Below, piece by piece: positions 33,202 to 43,700 of a stretch of 64,000 nt of DNA. The position numbers and the translations under genes are program-made. Every line of letters starts with the position of its first letter. The first letter of the stretch is position 1. The notes below the pieces were generated by a model. That model was not told the origin of the DNA, made no database searches, and saw only the letters and a program-made list of their open reading frames with translations. Source of the DNA: Dendrophyllia cribrosa (lineage: Eukaryota > Cnidaria > Anthozoa > Scleractinia > Dendrophylliidae); contig JAJLRJ010000006.1 in assembly GCA_024195265.1 (NCBI GenBank), forward strand, positions 26,206,270 through 26,270,269, written 5' to 3'.

Positions 33202-34938
33202 TATGTAGACAGACGAACCCAAAGAGGGTCTTAAAAGAAATACAGTAAAGAAAAAATTATAGACAGAATACTACTTTATGATAATTATATCACGGTGATT
33301 ACAAAACAGAGGTAAAAGAAGAACGCTTTAACGCCCCTGAATCACGTCACGCAATCTTTGCTGGGCCAAATCAAAAACATCCAATTCGAGAGCTAAACTG
33401 ACATAGTTTTATACCCTCACTTATATAAGATTCCTCAGTGGAATAAAGCTTCTTTAAATGCTACAGCTATTTCATTTAAAATGATAATATAATATATCAC
33501 ATGTTCAGTTCAACACTGATATGTCAATATCGATGAAATCAACATCACTCTCAAAATTATTTGGTGTAGCAACTCCTCATAACCCGGATAGTCATACGCA
33601 AGAAACGCAGAAACTACTATTTCGTTTTATGAAAACAAACAGACAAACAAAGAACAAAAAATGTATTAGTATAGTTAAACCAGACTTGCCACGCGAGTGT
33701 TGTCGGCATAAAAACAAACACGCGTCATTTGTAATTACAGCCGTGCATATGGTATGGTTCATGTTTGTCTGGTCAGCGGATACCATCCTGACACATGTAT
33801 CATGGCGAGCTGCCATGGCGAAAGCGTGAAGGAAATCAGTGTTTTGATTCAAGTATTTACCCATACTCAAGCAGATTGACGCTTCCAGGCTTCCTCAATG
33901 CACTCTCAGTGATAAGCATGGATGAAATTTAAATGAATGACGAGCGACTGAGTGTGGAAAAGGCCGCAAGTACAAATAAAACCAAACACCAAGATGGCAG
34001 TCACTGATATCAGTCTGTATCAGTTCAAGGCAGTAAGCTCTGAATTAACAATATACGCTTTATGTCGTGTTTTTGATGCTTTATTGTCAGATTAATAATT
34101 ACAGATGAAGACTCTTTTGTAAACTTACTTCTCGAGCAAAATTAGCGGTCGTTGAACGAAGCAGTATTTTGCAGGATTTTGTGTGCATCGACGACAGTTA
34201 ATGGGCACTTTGAAGGCTATCAACAATTTCAATACTGCTGTATACTCACGTATACTAGTATAATTTTGTATTCTGCTGTAGTTTGAAACTATTTTTGTGT
34301 TTCTCTGATGGAAAACAACATTGTTCGGTTCACATTTGCACTGTATTTGCACGCTAAGGTTGAGGTTCCTAATTTGCATAATTCGTAAATACCGTTATTT
34401 CAAAGAGTCCTCGTGGTCTTAAAACCAACTGGCCGCACAATTTTTTTTCATGATATTTAAGATTATGTCTTTATTGTTCTATGGCTGCAAGGAAATTGCT
34501 GTACGACGATCCACTTTTGGTTTAGAGGAATTTTTGTGAACCCATTTTTCCTGTTTTATTACAAGCTGTGAAAGTGGGTTGATAGAAGTTTAATGTTTAA
34601 CCACTTGGAACAACGATATGGAAACTTTTATAACGTTGTAATAATAACTGGACTTGTACCTGTCAAACAACAGTAGAATTTAGCTCTGCGTCACATTTTA
34701 AGTGTTGTGAGAAGTTGCCAAAGTTAGGGAAATTTTTCATTTTTCAGACTAAAAAAATATCAAATTTGGTCCCCCAGGGGACCCCCTGAAGAAAACATTG
34801 CTGAAGAAAACATTTTGAGACCAAACGAAATGTATTTTTATAGTTACTAGACAAAGTGTAATTCACATACAAGAATTGAAGAAAATCTGTTTCATGACCA
34901 ATTTTGGTTATGAGGATCTTAGGCGGACAGCCACTTAA

Positions 34939-37545
34939 GAAGCGGGCGCCGTAAAATGCTGTAATTCATAAAAAGAATTCTTTTCTTGCGTATCGTCTGA
35001 TTTAATTCTTTTTTTATAACAAAATCTCCGGCAAAACATGCGAACGCTCCGTTTGTTAATTTTCTTCAAAATCCCGCCAAGCCAACTGAATGCAACGAGA
35101 ACGACGCGCTCAACCAATCACGAGTGAGAAATTTTGATGCACGACCAATCAGGAGCGAGTAATTTTGCCCTCAGTTAAAAAAAATGCCCTCTTAGTCAGC
35201 CAATCAGCATTCAGTAATTTTGCCCTCTATATCATAACAAACATTATACGAGTGTTTTACCGGCTAGGACGAGAAGAAGTGTCCTCTTAATAGATAGGTG
35301 TCCCTTTAAAAGAGATGATAATTAGATTACAAATATTATATGAGCGTTTTGCTGGCCGGGACCAAGAGAAGTGTCCTCTTAATGGAGGTGTCCCGATGTA
35401 GAGGTTTCACTGCATGTCTATATGAATGAAGGGGTTGAAGGCAATTGACCATGTACTTTTCTTGGTACTTCTACTTATGCTGTATAAAGGAGCAGTTCAA
35501 ATTGTTTAGTTTTTGCGGTTAAGTTTTTTGCGGTTTGACCATGCAAATGAAAGCTATTTAGCAGTACCTTCCTGTGGTGTCACTGGTTTGATTTTAATTA
35601 TTTTTGGGGGAAAATGTAAAATAATTTAAGCTTTTTCGATTGTCGTCCTGGCACCGTGTCTTGAACGGAAGAGGTCAAATCAATTTCCCTTACTCACAAT
35701 TACTATTTACAAGTACATATTCATATTCCAATTAAAAGCTGTATTTGGTGATTTGCTGTGTTAAATTATTTCGTGCGTCATTACCATCTACTTTTTCCGT
35801 TGTTGTTACAAGTTTTCGTATCTCCTCGCTTGTATTGAAAAGGTTTTTTCAGTACATTTCAGCACTGAATAAAATGACGTCTGTCTTGATGGTTGTGACA
35901 GGAGCAGAAACAATGTCACGTGCCCCTTCCTTTGTTTTCGTTACCCTCAGAAGGAACAGTATCCTGGCTGATATATCATGTTGTCATGGTTATGGCCAGG
36001 AGCTTGCTTTGAGCTTGTTTTATTACCTTGAAACGGGAAGAAAATCACCAAAAGTGATGAACGCGAAGAAATGTGAACTAAAGAAACAAATAACGGTAAC
36101 AAAAGTCAAATTTCCACAAAATGTTTATTTCTTGGCCTCCCGTCACGAAATCAAATTTGATGAACTGTTATCCACTTCCATCCTTGTAATCCTGTATTTT
36201 ATATCTTCCTGAATATTAACAACGCAATAGAAATGCAGACAACACGTTTTGTTATAAACGGCCTATAAATCATGATCAAGTCATGATTGAGTATTTATTA
36301 ACAGTCCGGGAGTATGCCAGTTTTAGCAGAAGCGAAAACAATGGTCTACGTCACCAACCATAATATGATCACCATGGCGATGGTCTTTTTCAAAACACTC
36401 AAAATGGCGGACAAGTGAGAGGAATCGAAGAGTATAGACAAAAAATGCTCGTTTAATCGTGCCTTTTATCTTGTCTTCTCGATGTCTGTGAATTGGGAAA
36501 CACATCGAGGGTAGAGAAAAGCCATTCTTGCGCTAGAACTCTTACTTTGTCGTGCACTTAGTGCTAATGGCACTACGTACGTAGTCTCTACTTCGGAAAA
36601 TATAGTTAAGCACGCTAACAAGTGCGCCTGTTTATTTCATTTAATTTTCATATTGATAGAAAAAAGAATGCTTTGGAAACAAATAAGAAAGTGAGCTGCT
36701 CTGTATTTTTTTTCTGATGTTTGCAGAGAGTAATTTTTTGAGTAATTTGTCGCGAGTACGCGGTTTTATCACTTACACACATGTAGTTTTATATGGTGAG
36801 GTTAAACATTTTTGTTTTGTTTTTTTCGTTGATTCCGTTTCGGCACAAGCTTTCATTTATTTGTAAAATCTCTGGTTTTTCGAATTTGTCTTTCTGTTTG
36901 TTTGTTTTTTTCTAACGGAGTTCTGTCCTGGTGTACGAGTTCACATGGTTCACAAGGGATTTCACATTACAGCGGTAAAAACCCCGGTATAACCTACATT
37001 TTTTAAGTCTGGCAAAACAGGTTCTTGTATTTTAGGGTAGTTATTGGCAATTTAGACTTAGCAGGTTCTTAATTTCTGTGAAGGAGATATACAGTAGTTG
37101 TAGATTACCAGAAAAATAAATAAACTTGGGTTTGTTCCGCATATATACAGTATTTATTCGTGACAACTGTGTTATGATAAATAGGCCTAACAAAACTGAT
37201 GACAGAATCTATATGTATGCTTATCTGTACAACAAGAGTTGAAAAATAAATAAAATAAAACACTTTCTTGTAATATAATTTTGCAATCTTAAAAGTCAAA
37301 CTCCTTGGTTAAAATGTTTATCATAACTGTAACCCACATATAAGAAGGTTCCTCCTTGATCTATTTTGGTAAAACAGGTTCTTATACTTTTGGGTACTAA
37401 CATGGATTTCTGTCAGCAAGTTCTTAAACCACAAGCTTTTACACGCGGATTTTCACTGTATATTCCCTTTGTATTGTGTCTGTGTTTAATTTTTTGTCTT
37501 TGTGTACCGGTACACCAGGACAGAAACTGATAGATTAATCTAAAG
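34939..37545. other. No gene recognised
   Basis: AT-rich sequence after the palindrome. The longest open frame (35745-36212, + strand) begins with GTG and resembles no protein I know. Only a repeat end at 36302 is supported. Confidence 0.5.
36302..36334 (+). repeat. Repeat end cagtccgggagtatgcc, copy 1
   Basis: The 33-base sequence starting cagtccgggagtatgcc and continuing agttttagcagaagcg recurs inverted at 50774-50806 with one difference. Downstream sequences differ, so only an element end or short domain is shared. Confidence 0.6.
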
Positions 37546-38799
37546 CCCCATTCACACCAATGGTTAAACATGTTTAAATGTTGTTTAGTTTAACCCATTC
37601 ACACCTGAGGATTTTTACGTTTTTGAGTGATTTTCTGCATACACACGCCCCATAGGATTTCGTGACTTCATATTTGGAGTTACCATTGAAAGTGCTGCTG
37701 TTCTAAAACACTGAAGGCTCGAGTTTACTGGAAACGTCATTGTGACGATCTCATTTTGCTTGGTTGATTTGCAATAAAGGGTCCAATATGAATTATCTAC
37801 GATTTTTGGTAAGTTCACAGCCATTTTTCATCTTTAGTAGCTGCCTGGTGAGCATCATTAAGCTTGGAGGTAGTTCTGAGTCCACTTCTCAATGAAGCGA
37901 GTTAGGTGTTGTACTTCGTTTACGAATTTGGCTCGTTGCTCGTTGAACTGGAAAAATGGCCGCCTGGAAGCGAAGTGGCTTTGGGACTCGACTCTGGATG
38001 AATTTCTCGACCTACCGCGGCATATTTTGGAAGTTGCGACCACAGGAGAATACAACAAGCGCGAAATTTCGGCGGTGGGTCGGAGTGGCTGTGGACTTAG
38101 TATAAATATGAAATGTGTGGGGAAAGAATGGAACGCTGTCAAAATTTTTGGCTTTTTTCCAGCATGCAGTGCGGTGGTGATGTTGAAAATCGAGGCAAGG
38201 TGAGTATGCACTAGTATAAGAAGCTGTAGCTAGGCCCGAGCAACGAATAAGAGCAAAAAAATTCACTGCTAAGCTAGGACTAGGACTGAATTTTGCTGTA
38301 AATGTTGACTTTTGGGTTTGCCACGATGATTTGAATAAAAAAAACTAAAGGCAAAAACGTGATTTGTTGTTTTTCTATGACGTTAAAAACGGTAAATTTT
38401 GTTATTGTCCAAATTCAAACGCTGATATTCTGCAAAAATCGCTGACTTTTTTGTGTTTATTGGGTATCTCAATTTGAAAGACTTTCTAGTCAATGCTGAC
38501 AACTGCTAGTTAAGGCAATGTTCGCACGATTGAGAAAGTTACAATTTTTTAAAGCAGTGGAGTCTTGTACGGGCGGTTACGGGCGGTTCAGGTGTCAATG
38601 GGTTAACTATGTTTTTAGCCACCATCTCAAACGCTTTTAAATGTACGACTCAAACTACCTGGAATGATAATAAAAGTCATTAAGTTGCCTTTAGTAAAGA
38701 TTTCACTCCAAATATTTCAGGAATTTAGGATGTATGTTTCTAAACCTGTTTTAAACTAAACAACATTTAACCATGTTTAAGCGTTGATGTGAATGAGGT
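37546..38799. mobile_element. MITE interrupted by a nested piggyBac-type element
   Basis: Left ccattcacaccaatggtt and aaacatgtttaaatgttg pair with right caacatttaaccatgttt and gatgtgaatgag. Removing the nested TTAA-flanked insertion (37594-38602) leaves a short element of about 240 bp with continuous arms. Confidence 0.7.
37594..38602. mobile_element. PiggyBac-type non-autonomous element, 1,009 bp
   Basis: Left CCCATTCACACCTGA and right TCAGGTGTCAATGGG are inverted with few differences, and TTAA lies outside both ends (37590-37593, 38603-38606). CCC ends plus a TTAA duplication are the piggyBac signature. Overlapping 80-117-codon open frames on both strands (37858-38266) are not recognised and no DDE transposase is present. 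Confidence 0.75.
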
Positions 38800-39615
38800 A
38801 TAAGACCTTATATTTTTTATCCCACCTCAAACCCTTTTGCTTCCAACAATTCCACTGTCTGGAGTTCAGTGATTATTTGCATGCAACAACAACAACAATT
38901 TTTTTATACATGGAGTAGTGAACTGGCAAAAGTTCTAGCATTCTAAGAACAGCTAATATACCGTAATTAAAAAATTCAATAGATTCATTAAAATAAGGTG
39001 TATATCCTGGAAAACTAAGAAAGCGAGTTACATTTTTCAAACTCGAACTCGAACTAATACTAATATATATAGATAGGCAGAGCCTAACAGCGTAGCAATA
39101 TGAACAACCTTAAAAACTTAAACTAAAGTGAAAGGTCGGAAGCACAAGAATTAAGATTGACGACCGGGCTATTTTTCAATTTTAGCAATTGTCAAAAAAA
39201 CAGTATTACCCGACCGTCTGCACAGTACATTTAGACCGTACAAAAGTTCACAAAAACAACTTTTCTCTGTCTAGAATAACAGGTACGACTAACTTCCGAA
39301 TAAAATACAGTTTTTGTTTGTCAAAAATTGCCCGAGAAACTGATTTGGAAATCAAAATTGCAAAAATACACAAACATATTTGCATAAGGCGACGCGAGTG
39401 AAGACAGAAAATCTAAGTCTAGTTTTGTTTACATAAAATCGCTTTTCAATCTATGTAATGAATGAACAAGCACATAAAAATGGACAACACAATCTTCTTT
39501 CGAAAAATTTTATTCAAATCTTCATTAGTTTATGTTTAAAAGTAAAACACGTTGCATTTATAGCGCATCAAGGCAGAGCTGTCCTCGATGAAATTCAAGA
39601 TAACAACACGACTTA
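38800..39615. other. No gene or repeat recognised
   Basis: AT-rich sequence with a short (CAA)n run near 38884. It ends in TTA at the left border of the 8.8-kb element. Confidence 0.5.
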
Positions 39616-39656
39616 GGGACGGACCATTATTTTTCTGGAGGGGGGGTATGAGAAAT
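39616..39656 (+). repeat. Left 41-bp terminal inverted repeat of the 8.8-kb element
   Basis: Identical to the complement of 48364-48404. Just inside are repeats of ctctgcaaaca/cctgcaaaca followed by T runs (39661-39730), likely subterminal binding sites. Confidence 0.85.
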
Positions 39657-40257
39657 TTTCCTCTGCAAACATTTTTTTTTTATCCATGCGCCTCTGCAAT
39701 TATTTTTTTTAAAAACAAACCTTCCTGCAAACAATTTTTTTCATTGTGATCTTGTAAGGTTCCAAAAAAAATATTAAGGTACTTTTTCCAAGTCACTAAC
39801 AGTGCTATATACTGGTCTTGTAACGCTTTCGAGTGGCATATCACGAGAAAGTGTTGCATAACTATTTTATACCATGCCGTAGAAAATACAGTAGGAAGCA
39901 CCATCAATGCGACATACGTGCAGCGCACGATGGGAAGGTTGGGTGTAATACGGTCGAACAACGGCTTTCCTGTATTCTGATTGGTTGTATTTTCTATGGC
40001 ATGGTATAAATGCATTTAAATTGCCTATTTTTCTAAATAGTTTCTGTAAATAAATTTATGCAGTAGTCACTTATATTTGTTGTGGTTTCTTTATACATCA
40101 CTTACCATTCTATTTTAGATAGAAGTACGCAGTACTACTGTGGAGATGTATATATTTTGAGGCTCGGGAATAGTGGTAGTGAGCGAAAAGTCGTTTGTTC
40201 AATCCTGGTCTCTAGCGTCGTGTTGGTTCCTTTGATAAATTGAGCAACTTCACTCCA

Positions 40258-40545
40258 CATTGTATAAATGGGTTGTGTCCTTAATAGACAAGAAACTTTA
40301 CTCCATATTGTCTCTCTCCACCCAGGTGTATACATGGGTTGTGTCCTTAGACAAGAAACTTCACTCCACATTGTCTTTCTCCACCAAGGTGTATAAATGG
40401 GTTGTGTCCTTAGACAAGATACTTTATTCCATATTGTCTCTCTCCACCCAGGTGTATAAATGGGTTTTGTCCTTTATAGACAGGAAACTTTACTCCACAT
40501 TGTCTCTCTTCACTCAGGTGTATAAATGGGTACCAGTTACCGTTA
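40258..40545. repeat. Minisatellite, four units of about 63-68 bp plus a partial fifth
   Basis: Each unit reads tgtataaatgggttgtgtcc, then a variable tag(a)caagaaactttactcca and tattgtctctctccaccc. It lies between the left terminal repeat and the 3' end of the large minus-strand gene. Confidence 0.9.
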
Positions 40546-40713
40546 GGTAAACTTCACAGAAATACTGGGGGTAACCCTGTGATAGACTAGCATGCATCTA
40601 TAGTCATTTCATGCTACAGAAACCATAGCAAAGCGCGGACACCGATTAGCCACCTGGTTAGTTCATTTTTCTTGGGCATGGGCTTTTAATACCTTCACAG
40701 TACTGCTACAAAG

Positions 40714-43700
40714 CTACTGACGCACATAGAGGGCATATGACAGGCAATATGCCAAGGGAGTTGCAGGCTTTTTCCCACAATACTTGAGGCCAGACCCTCG
40801 TTGACGATGCTCCCATAGCCCATCGTACTCATACCACCCGGCCTGTGGTACCAATGGTGATGGTAGGCACATTGCTGATTTGAAATGATTGCCATTGCCA
40901 TACGTTACTCCAAACAACTTGTACGTAGTCAATGTCCCATTAGCTTTCAAAATCATGTCGTCAGGAAGATGACCGACCTCCAACACTCGCCCATTCCTTG
41001 ACAGAATGTCAACGTTACATGGTAAAACAAGCGGCATTCCTTGAATGAAGAACCGGTTGGACTCTGTTCTTGAGCCCTGGCACAGTGAGCTACTGCGCTT
41101 CTTTTTCCGAAGGCAAGGAGAAGGGGTTGTCTTGTGGAGCCAATTGCAGACAGACATCTTAAAGCTATTTTCAGGTGTGTTCGCTTTGGCATCACTAAGG
41201 ATTATTTCAGAAGACTTTGATGAAATTGAAGGCTTTGGGCAAGTGCTCTCACTGCAAACGGTGTTGTAGGTTGTGGCAAGTACATTAGCCATTGCTGAAA
41301 TGAAAAAGTCGTATTCACTCCCAAATATGTCAATGACAGGCTGTGTAAGGTCAACTTTATGCGGGAACATCTCCAACCAATGCATTTTACCAAGCACAAA
41401 TTCCCCAGCCTGAAAATATCTGTGTACACCCATAATACGCTGGTAAAACAAATCCTTCTCAGCCTGCACTATCGCGGGATAAAGGGTGCAAATGAAGTGA
41501 AACATTGTAAGCCAATTGTCTATTGGGCATGTGTTTTGCAGTCTTACAACGTTTCCGTTGTACACTGTGCTACCTGCCCAAGGTGGAACAGGCGGCAAAC
41601 TGTTGTTGGTGTGGCTCTTTGTGCGTTGGACTGTCATTTTCAGAGAGACACCTGTATTTGGTATGTGACCGCACATAATGTTCTCTTTGATTAGTTTTAC
41701 TTTCTTCCTTTTGTTGAATCCTTTTTTCTTTGCATCTTCAACTGACATACCACAACATTCTGTAAGATACAAGTTTAGCTCTGCAATAGAAAGATCTGTT
41801 AAACCGCCATATTTTGCCAGGTGTTCCCAGTCAATGTCATCAACATGTTTTGCTGCTGCAGATTCTTTGGCAGATTTTTTCTGGGTTTTTTTCATTGTTG
41901 CCTTAATTTCAAGTTCAACTTGTTTCTTGGCTTCTTTCAAGACTTCATCCCTCAAGTCTTCCCCCACAAATTCAATAACAAGCGCATCTACACCATCAGT
42001 TACTTTCGTCATTGTTTCGTTGCTGTCGACAGGTGTAAGAGTTTGACTTCCGTCATCATGGGTAGTGGTGTTATATGAAAGTTGAGGTTTCCCACAATCT
42101 TTGATTAGTTTATGAAGCTGTGTACGGGGACAGTAGTCATCCACTTCTCGCGTTTTACTCATTACTTTGGCTTTACTAAGAGAAAACTTTTCCATGAAGT
42201 TTCCAGACTCTACCTGCTCGGATGAACAGTAGTGAAAATCAGATGATTCTTCATTGTAATCAGGAACTGGGGCATTCACTCTTTGCACTGGAAGATCACT
42301 CCACCCATCAGCGTTGAGTCGATCTGTGTTTTCCACAGAGGCATGGAAGTGACACTTTTTCTCACAAGCATCTCGAATTGCTTCCACTCCGCCATCATAA
42401 ACTCGATAATGCTCGGAGAAAAATGTTTGCTGGTATTTGAAATATGCACTTCCTGCGCATGCATTTAATGCCTTAGCTGACGAAGACATGCTACACTTTA
42501 CAAGGAATTCATGGTCAAAGAAAAAGCCATCCCATGAACAGTCGTTTGGAACTCTTGCATGTATAGAGGTTCCCATGCAAGGCTTTCCGTCATACAACGA
42601 GGCAACGGATTTGGCACATTGATATGCTTCGTCTTGTTCCTTTCTGGTCATCACATCGTTCAGTTCGTCGTCTTTCATGATCAGAATTTCGCCAGGTGAA
42701 ACTATACTGGTGAGTGGAACTGACGGAATTGGAATAGTATGTCCTGACCCAGCATGTTCATTCAGTGATCTCATCACCTTTTCTGCAATGTGAACTCTTG
42801 AGTCCCCGGGAGCATAGTGTAGTCTAGCCTGTAAATCCAAACTATGAATCTGGAATGCTTCTGCAAGGCGAATTTGTGTCACTTTCTCCTTGGAGTTCAC
42901 CCCGGGACCAGCATCGGAAGTTTGAATTTCAATTGCACGGTGCTTTGGAAGATTCAGAGATTCTAACTGAAGTCTCACTCGTCTAGCTTCAGACTTCAGA
43001 GAGCCATATTCTGACAGTAACTGTTGCTTTGACTCCTCACCTGGACATGAAACTTGAACTATTTTTTGCAGATCTTCTACTTGACTCTTTAACTCATGAA
43101 GCTGGCTGACAACTGTAGAGCAAATGTTATCTTCCCTTGTATCAAGGTTTGTGAGGACATTTGTTACTGATTCTATCCTTCCTTTCAGCACATCCAGCCT
43201 CAGTTCCTCTCTTGCTCTATGATCACTTCCATCTGAAATGCGTAGAAAATCAGCCTCGATTGTCATAAGTTCAAACTGTAACAAGGAGTCCCGTATAAAG
43301 ATGAGATGGCTGGCAGCTTCTGTTGGTTCCAGAAACACTTTTCCATGCTCTTCAGAGAAGTTGCTTGGAAGTTCGTGTTCTTCTCTAAATAGAAGCCTTG
43401 AGGAGTACAGGTCATTGGCCCAATTTGTAGCATGTGATGGATAGTAAACTTTGGGTTTACAGTTCACGGAAACTGTCACATCTTCGGGGACATACTTGTC
43501 TCGCCCATTGTATTCTGTCTCACTTTGTTCATTCACCATCAAAACGACACCAGGGCTCACATATCCTGTCTTCTTTGGATAGTCAGAGGAGGGAAGCTCA
43601 AACTTTAACTCTTCCTTAGCCAACTGCAACGGCCTGTGCAAAGGTCGAGAGAATCCTTCAGAGGTTCCACACCGGAGGTAGCATTTGTCATCGACTGCTA

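Larger units (their letters stand above)
30788..34938. repeat. 4.15-kb palindrome: two 1.9-2.1-kb inverted arms, 125-bp spacer
   Basis: The left arm (30788-32871) starts ttaagtggctgtccgcctaa and the right arm (32997-34938) ends with its complement. Sampled stretches are about 95% identical or better throughout. Paired landmarks: 31343 with 34379, 32335 with 33521. The left arm is longer mainly because of a 134-bp insertion at 31739-31872. Open frames of 76-102 codons in the arms are mirrored on opposite strands and match no family I know. Confidence 0.92.

Noticed and set aside
31343..34379. Pairs of 76-102-codon open frames in the palindrome arms
   Set aside because: They are mirrored by the inverted repeat, differ by substitutions without clear coding bias, and have no recognisable product.
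35745..36212. 155-codon plus-strand open frame
   Set aside because: It starts with GTG, has no recognisable domain and no splice-supported neighbours; likely chance.
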